This document shows positions 58,501-64,000 of a stretch of DNA of 64,000 nt, piece by piece. Source of the stretch: Plotosus lineatus (Eukaryota; Chordata; Actinopteri; Siluriformes; Plotosidae); assembly GCA_024760905.1 (NCBI GenBank), contig CM045729.1, positions 10,446,080 through 10,510,079 on the forward strand, in the 5' to 3' direction. The notes under the pieces are model-generated. The model had not been told where the DNA came from. It searched no databases and saw only the letters and a list, made by a program, of their open reading frames with translations. Every line of letters starts with the position of its first letter. Position 1 is the first letter of the stretch. Both the position numbers and the translations under genes were made by a program.

Positions 58501-61301
58501 CTGACATTGATATGGACCTTCCAAACAAACTCAATGAGTTCTATGGGAGGTTTGAACAGTCCCCCCCCCCTATCCTCTCCCTCACCCTCTCCCACACCCC
58601 TCATTTCACATCCAGGAGGAAGAGGTCAGGAACATCTTTAAGTAAAATAACAAGAGGAAAGCAGCTGGCCCAGATGGGATGACCCCTGCTGTTCTTAAGT
58701 ACTGCGCAGCTCAACTGGCCTCAATATTCACCTCCATCTTTAATACGTCGCTCCGCCACTGTACACTTCCACTGTGTTTCAAGGTTTCATCCATAATCCC
58801 TGTCCCAAAATCATCAAAGATCTCATGTCTCAACGACTACAGACCAATCGCCTTAACATCTGTGGTCATGAAGTCTTTTGAACGCATCCTTAATCATCTG
58901 AAGGCATCCACTACCCCCCTGCTCGACCCTCATCAATTTGCTTACCGTGCCAACAGGTCTGTTGAGGATGCCGTCAACCTGGCCCTCTACCACATCTTAC
59001 AGCACCTTGAGTCTCCTAACAGCTATGCCCATGTCCTTTTCATTGATTTCAGTTCTGCTTTTAACACAATAAACCTGGTCAACCTCTTCAATAAACTGAC
59101 GGACATGAACATTGACCCCTGTCTACGCCATTGGTTATGGAGCTTCCTATGGAAAAGGCAACAAAGGGTTAAGATGGGTAACCATCAAAAATTCAGAGTG
59201 AAAACAAATCTCCTCCTCCGTTTCTACTCCGCCATCATTGAGAGCACTCTCACTTCATCCATAACAGTTTGGTATGGCAGCCTAGACAGCAACTCACAGA
59301 AAAACAGCGCATTGTCAATAAATCATCCAGGATCATTGGCACCCCCCTTCCATCAGTCCAATCAATTTATCATAAACGCTCAATCTTAAGAGCACAAAAA
59401 ATCACTTTTGATCCCTCTCACCCTGCCCATCATTTGTTTCAACTGCTGCCCTCTAGGAGGCGATATCGATCTCTACCCACCAGAACATCCCGTTTCAAGA
59501 ACAGTTTTTTTCCCTACAGTCATAAGGACTCTGAACTCTTTGCACTGAATGTACATTACAGCCTTGTCTGTCTTTTTGTTGTCTATTATGACTGTAGTTG
59601 TTATGGAAATGTTTGTAATCATTTGTTTTCATGTGTGCTGTCTTTGTTGTATGATGTGTGTTGTTAATGTCCTTTGTAACTTTTGTCATAGCTGAGTGCT
59701 GTACCGATAGCAAATTCCACCAACTTGGTTGTGCGGTCATTAATAAATAAATGAAATTAATGAATGAATGAACACTTCTGTCATCAGTTAATACATTTCC
59801 CTCTCTGTCCTTAATCACTCTAACTTGCTGCACATCCTTCCCATCTCTATTTCTCTGCTGTGCCATCCTGTAGAAATCATTTTCTCCCTCGTTACTTTCC
59901 AACTGAGCATACAAGTCATCATACGCCCTCTGTTTGGCCTTTGACACCACTACCTTCACCTTACGCTGTGTCTCCCTGTAATCCTGTTTACTCTCTTCAG
60001 TCCTCTCTCTGTCCCAATTCTTCTTAGCTAACCTCTTCTTTTGTACACACTCCTGCACTTCCTCATTCCACCAACAATTCTCCTTATCTCCTCTCCTTCC
60101 AGAGGACACACCAAGTATTCTCCTACCTGTCTCCCTGATCACATTTGCTGTAGTTGTCCAGTCATCTGGAAGCACTTCCTGACCACCCAAAGCCTGTTTC
60201 AACTCCTCCTTGAAGACAGCACAACACTCCTTTTTCAGCTTCCACCACTTTGTCTTCTGCTCTGCCTTTGCCTTCGTCACCTTCCTCACCATCAGCGTCA
60301 TCCTGCACACAACCATCCTATGCTGTTTGGCAACACTCTCACCCGCTACTACTTTGCAGTCACTGACTTCCTTCAAATTACATCGCCTACACAAGATGTA
60401 GTCTACCTGTGTGCTCCTACCTCCGATTTTATAAGTCATTCTCTGCTCCTCTCTCTTCTGGAAGAAAGGATTTACCACAGCCATTTCCATCCTTTTTGCA
60501 AAATCTATCAACATCAGTCCTTCTGTGTTCCTGTCCTGGATCCAAACCTGCCCATCACTTCCTCGTCCCCTCTGTTGCCTGCACCAACATGTCCATTGAA
60601 GTCTGCCCCAATGACCACTCTTTCATCTCTGGGGGTACTCTGCATCACTTCATCTAAGTCACTCCAGAATCTCTCCTTCTCTTCTCGCTCACATCCTGCC
60701 TGTGGAGCATAAGCACTAACACCATTGAACATCATGCCTTCAATTTCTAACTTAAGACTCATCACTCTATCTGACACTCTTTTCACTTCCAGAACATTCC
60801 TGACAAACTCCTCCTTCAAGATGACTCCGACTCCATTTCTCTTCCCATCCACACCATGAAAAACCAGCTTAAACCCTGCTCCTAAGCTTCTAGCCTTGCT
60901 ACCTTTCCACCTGGTCTCCTGAACACACAGTATGTCCACCTTCCTCCTCTGCATCATGTCAGCCAGCTCTCTACCTTTTCCTGTCATAGTTCCAACATTC
61001 AAAGTCCCTACTTTCAGTTCTAGACTCCTGCCTTTCCTTTTCCTCTGCCTATGGACACGCCTCCTGCCTCTCCTTCTTCAACGTCTTCGACTAACAGTAG
61101 TCCAATTTCCACCAGCACCCTGTTGGTTAACAGCACTGATGGCGGTCGTTGTTAACCCAGGCCTCGACCGATCCAGTATGAATTTTTTTGATATGACTCG
61201 CATGTTTTATTTGGCATTTGTTTTACGCTGGATGCCCTTCCTGACGCAACCCTCTGCATTTATCCGGGCTTGGGACCGGCGTGAGGGAGAGAAACTGGCT
61301 G

Positions 61302-61303
<2 letters not shown>
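55540..61303 (-). mobile_element. Near full-length RTE LINE split by an L2-like element (copy 11)
   Basis: Endonuclease 61002-60514 and 60514 to about 59775, RT 57078-55975 and 55968-55561, 5' end AATGCAGCC at 61303-61295, 3' tail at 55540-55560. The segment 57121-59771 is a foreign plus-strand element; joining the flanks restores RTE continuity. All RT blocks are present ([23 protein letters not shown]). Confidence 0.9.
57121..59771 (+). mobile_element. L2/CR1-like LINE nested in the RTE, RT core deleted
   Basis: Endonuclease pieces: LLTNVRSIRNKIDEL, LTETWLDHTVPD, VLIGVYIPPSAN-like block and VTVLGDFNHTNL. RT pieces: HNKPWFTAK, LNEFYGRFEQ, MTPAVLKYCAAQLASIF, SLRHCTLPLCFKVSSIIPVP, CLNDYRPIALTSVVMKSFER, DPHQFAYRANRSVEDAV and LFIDFSSAFNTI. 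After RVKMGNHQ the frame jumps to LLLRFYSAIIESTLTSSI, so the FADD-containing core is missing. It ends in (GAAT)n, the usual L2-type tail. ACAC at both sides may be a 4-bp duplication. Confidence 0.85.
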
Positions 61304-61304
<1 letters not shown>

Positions 61305-61344
<40 letters not shown>

Positions 61345-61345
61345 C
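61305..61345. repeat. (TAA)n microsatellite
   Basis: At the 5' end of RTE copy 11. Confidence 0.9.
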
Positions 61346-61480
61346 AAAACAACAACAATAATAATCAGAGCAATTTAAATTTCCAATATACAAATAAATG
61401 CTTCAAACCCTTTCAGTGCACTTTATTAGGAAACAGAAAAGCACGGAAAGGGATTGAAAGTAGAAATTGTGTGTGTGCCT

Positions 61481-61487
61481 GCACACA

Positions 61488-61536
<49 letters not shown>
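61481..61536. repeat. (AC)n microsatellite
   Basis: In the last intron of TRIM copy C. A short CA run is at the matching place in copies A and B. Confidence 0.92.
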
Positions 61537-61904
61537 GACAGAATGAATGAGAAAAAATGGCACTTTCACCATTGTACAGTGTCCTGCATCTTCTCCCAGA
61601 TTCTGAACTTCAGGTTGCTCAGATGCTTTGCCACATGAATCAGTGCTCCTGAAAGCTTTTCTGGATGCTGCAGTGTGCACTGGGCTCTGTAAATACATTC
61701 GGGAGTCAGTGCTGCTGTGGGTTTGGATTCAGAAACACAGAGAATGAGAGAGGGACAGGAAGCACATCACTCACCTTTTCACTGTGGCCTTGTAGTTCTG
61801 TAAAACAACAAAGTAAATATCAGTGGAGATGACTGACATCTTTCCGCCAATGAAATGTGGTGTTTCTGATGATGGAAACAAGTTTTACTTTCTGTCTGTC
61901 TTCC

Positions 61905-62207
61905 TTTCGGCTTTTCCCCTTTTACTCGGGAGTCACCACAGCGAATCATCTGATTCACACGTTCGATTTGGCAGAGGTTTTTACGTCGGATGCCCTTACT
62001 GTCACAACCCTTTTTATCAAGGGACAGAAACATGCTGACGACTTTGCAGCCTACTCTTTACGAAAGTCAGCAATGGTTCTTTTACATGCCTCTCACCACA
62101 GCCAGTGAGAGACATGGCCTGCCTTTGATAACCCAGTTAGCTGCAACTGGGGGGGACAGTGACAACCTTGTGGAGACTCGAGACCCCAACCTTTGGATCA
62201 GCGACAA
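61905..62207 (-). mobile_element. SINE with RTE tail in intron 3 of TRIM copy C
   Basis: Complete tail and body. The head is shortened after CCCCAACCTTTGGATCAGCG. The short intron sequence ACAAGTTTTACTTTCT is repeated at both sides, the likely target-site duplication. Confidence 0.85.
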
Positions 62208-62831
62208 GTTTTACTTTCTCACAGTATAAATACTGAATAAATGATCCTCACTTGTAAGACCAAGACGTCTTCAGCTCTCATTTCGTCTTCTATGGTTCTG
62301 ATTGTGTCTGAAAGAGATGAAATGTCTCTGCTCAGCTTCTCCATCTTCTCTTTCACCATCTGACTCTTCTGCTCCTCTTGCTCTCTCAGTGCAGTGATCC
62401 TGACAGTCTCTTCATCTTGTAGAAACTGTGGAAGCTTCTCAAACTCCTTCTTAATCTGACGCTCTGTGTGTTGGGCCTGAATCTGCAGTGAAGAGGAATT
62501 CAAATGAAATAGAATCCATTCTGCAATGATGTAAAATATAATTATAATATCAAACCCATGCTATTGATTCTGACCTTTATATGTTCTGCAGTCTGACTCC
62601 AGTTCAGTTTACAGTCTTCAAAGATCTCCAGTTTCTTCTGTCGAGGCTTCAGTGCAGTTTTGAGCTCCTCCTGAAACAAATCCGCACACTGCATGGAGAC
62701 TCTGTGTTTCAGATCTTATTTTACACATCGTTACCTCACACCACTGTTTATTAGGGAGATTTAACTGTATAATGTTCAGCTTGTGTTTTTAGAATATACA
62801 TTATTTCCCTTACAGGCTGTTTGTTACTGCC

Positions 62832-63086
62832 CCCCAGTGCAGCTAACTGGGTTATCAAAGGCGGGCCATGTCTCTCACTGTCTATGGTGAGAGGCATGTA
62901 AAAGAACCATTGCTGACTTTTGTAAAGAGTAGCTGCAAAGTCGTCAGCGTGTTTCTGTCCCTTGCTAAAAGGGTTGTGACAGGAAGGGCATCCGACGTAA
63001 AAACCTCTGCCAAATCAAATGTGCGAATCAGATGATTCGCTGTGGCGACTCCTGAGTAAAAGGGAAAAAAAGCCGAAAGGAAGACA
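62832..63086 (+). mobile_element. 5'-truncated SINE inserted in the RING/B-box exon of TRIM copy C
   Basis: Starts in the body (CCCAGTGCAGCTAACTGG) and ends with the RTE tail AAAGCCGAAAGG. GTTTGTTACTKCC flanks it (62819-62831 and 63087-63099). Confidence 0.9.
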
Positions 63087-63152
63087 GTTTGTTACTTCCT
63101 CATCAATGGGGCAGAATTTGTGGTTGGTGCGTTTTCTGGAAGTCTGACACAC

Positions 63153-63186
<34 letters not shown>

Positions 63187-63754
63187 TGATCGTCCTGACA
63201 GAGGAGTTTGAATTTCTCACTGTGCAGACTGCACTGTCTCAGACCCTGATGAAGATCTTGGTTTTCTGTCCTGTAAGAAAGTATCACACAGGTTCTTTAA
63301 GGCCAGAATGATGGGAGGTTCAGCCTTAGATGACTTCCTCCTACAAATGGGACATTCTCTGGATCCTTTGGTCTCCCAGAACTTCTCCAAACACACTTTA
63401 CACACACTGTGAGTGCAGCCCAGAACAATAGGATTCTTGAAGATTTCACAGCACACAGGACAGGAGAAATCCTCCTCTGAGAACTTAGAAGCCATTTTAT
63501 TTTGCTGTTGTTGTTCTCTCCAGTCCGAATGTTCAGAGATTCCCTTTCACTTTGATTAAAAGTAATGACAGCCTCATTTCAGATTTCTTTAAAGTAAAAC
63601 ACATGGATTTATAGATCCAGTTATAAATTACTCATTCTCTTCTCATTACTAAAACTCCTATTCACGAAGTGTGGAATCTGAGACGACTCTTTATGACGTG
63701 TTTGACATTTCCATCACAGACAACACACAACACGTATGAACCACAAGATTAAAC

Positions 63755-63786
63755 ACATTATTATTATTATTATTATTATTATTATG

Positions 63787-63821
<35 letters not shown>

Positions 63822-63836
63822 CATTATTATTATTAT
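63755..63836. repeat. (TTA)n microsatellite
   Basis: Simple repeat with a few interruptions. Confidence 0.93.
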
Positions 63837-63837
63837 G

Positions 63838-64000
63838 GGAGCGTTGTGGCGGTGCTGGATTACTGATCTCAAGGTTGGGGGTTCAAAACTCACTGTTAAC
63901 AGTCGTTACTGGACACTCCTCCCTCCCCAACTGGTGCAACTAACTGGGTGATAAATGTTTCTCATTGTCTATGGTGGGAGGCTGTAAAAGAACCATTGCT
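63838..64000 (+). mobile_element. SINE running off the right edge
   Basis: Head with TTGGGGGTTCAAAACTC and body up to AAAGAACCATTGCT. Confidence 0.75.

Larger units (their letters stand above)
54899..63495 (-). pseudogene. TRIM copy C: TRIM35-like pseudogene
   Basis: Exons match copy B: RING/B-box 63495 to about 62809, exon 2 62670-62575, exon 3 62482-62252, exon 4 61797-61775, exon 5 from 61686, SPRY about 55431-54899. The RING is complete (CPVC, CTHSVCKVC, CPIC). Damage: a 2-bp loss near 63240 shifts the frame before the B-box; a CA repeat is expanded within the B-box; a SINE sits inside the exon (62832-63086); the exon 1 donor GT is GG (62808-62807); about 15 bp at the exon 5 end are deleted; and in the SPRY exon a conserved Trp codon is TGA (55224-55222) with a later frameshift. 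A short RING-only protein could still be made, but the full protein cannot. Confidence 0.85.

Overview
The window is vertebrate nuclear DNA, almost certainly from a teleost fish. The evidence is a cluster of class-IV TRIM genes with the usual fish exon pattern, a radial-spoke gene with introns, Tc1/mariner and hAT transposons, L2-like 3' repeats, several tRNA-derived SINEs and very many dinucleotide and trinucleotide microsatellites. I cannot name the species. Roughly three quarters of the window is transposable-element sequence, often nested two or three levels deep.

Layout. 1-2935 (minus): the 5' end of an endogenous retrovirus, with LTR, tRNA-Pro primer-binding site, long leader with hairpin repeats, and gag running off the left edge. 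2959-4062: RTE-type LINE fragment. 4653-7057 (minus): TRIM copy A, a 5'-truncated pseudogene. 7058-10742: RTE fragments and one full-length RTE. 11190-12490: RT of a different LINE. 13394-18310 (minus): a decayed radial spoke head 14 (rsph14) gene whose introns hold a Tc1 element, SINEs and a 600-bp purine tract. 18500-21540: microsatellites, L2-type repeats, a LINE with an inverted 5' end, and a complete SINE. 21543-24695: second full-length RTE. 24700-26170: AT-rich DNA with a small CpG-rich segment. 26173-28620: an ANKLE2-like exon fragment fused to two LINE fragments. 28990-34200: SINE, hAT remnants, and an RTE inside a hAT inside a SINE. 34745-36205: Ty3/gypsy remnant. 36575-47830 (minus gene): TRIM copy B, the only intact TRIM gene, with a tail-to-tail pair of RTE copies in its last intron. 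48000-53395: unassigned DNA and a jockey/CR1-type LINE with nested SINE and RTE. 53396-63495 (minus gene): TRIM copy C, a pseudogene whose last intron holds an RTE that itself holds an L2-like element. A SINE runs off the right edge.

Biology. The only protein-coding gene that reads through on paper is TRIM copy B (six exons, 463 codons: RING, B-box 2, coiled coil, PRY-SPRY). It resembles TRIM35-like E3 ubiquitin ligases and has an interferon-response-type motif just upstream. Copies A and C are broken paralogues from the same local duplications. The RTE LINE is the dominant mobile element: eleven separable pieces are listed. Its 5' and 3' ends are both recognisable inside the main SINE family, so LINE and SINE form a partner pair. 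A second SINE form has the same head and body but an L2-like tail.
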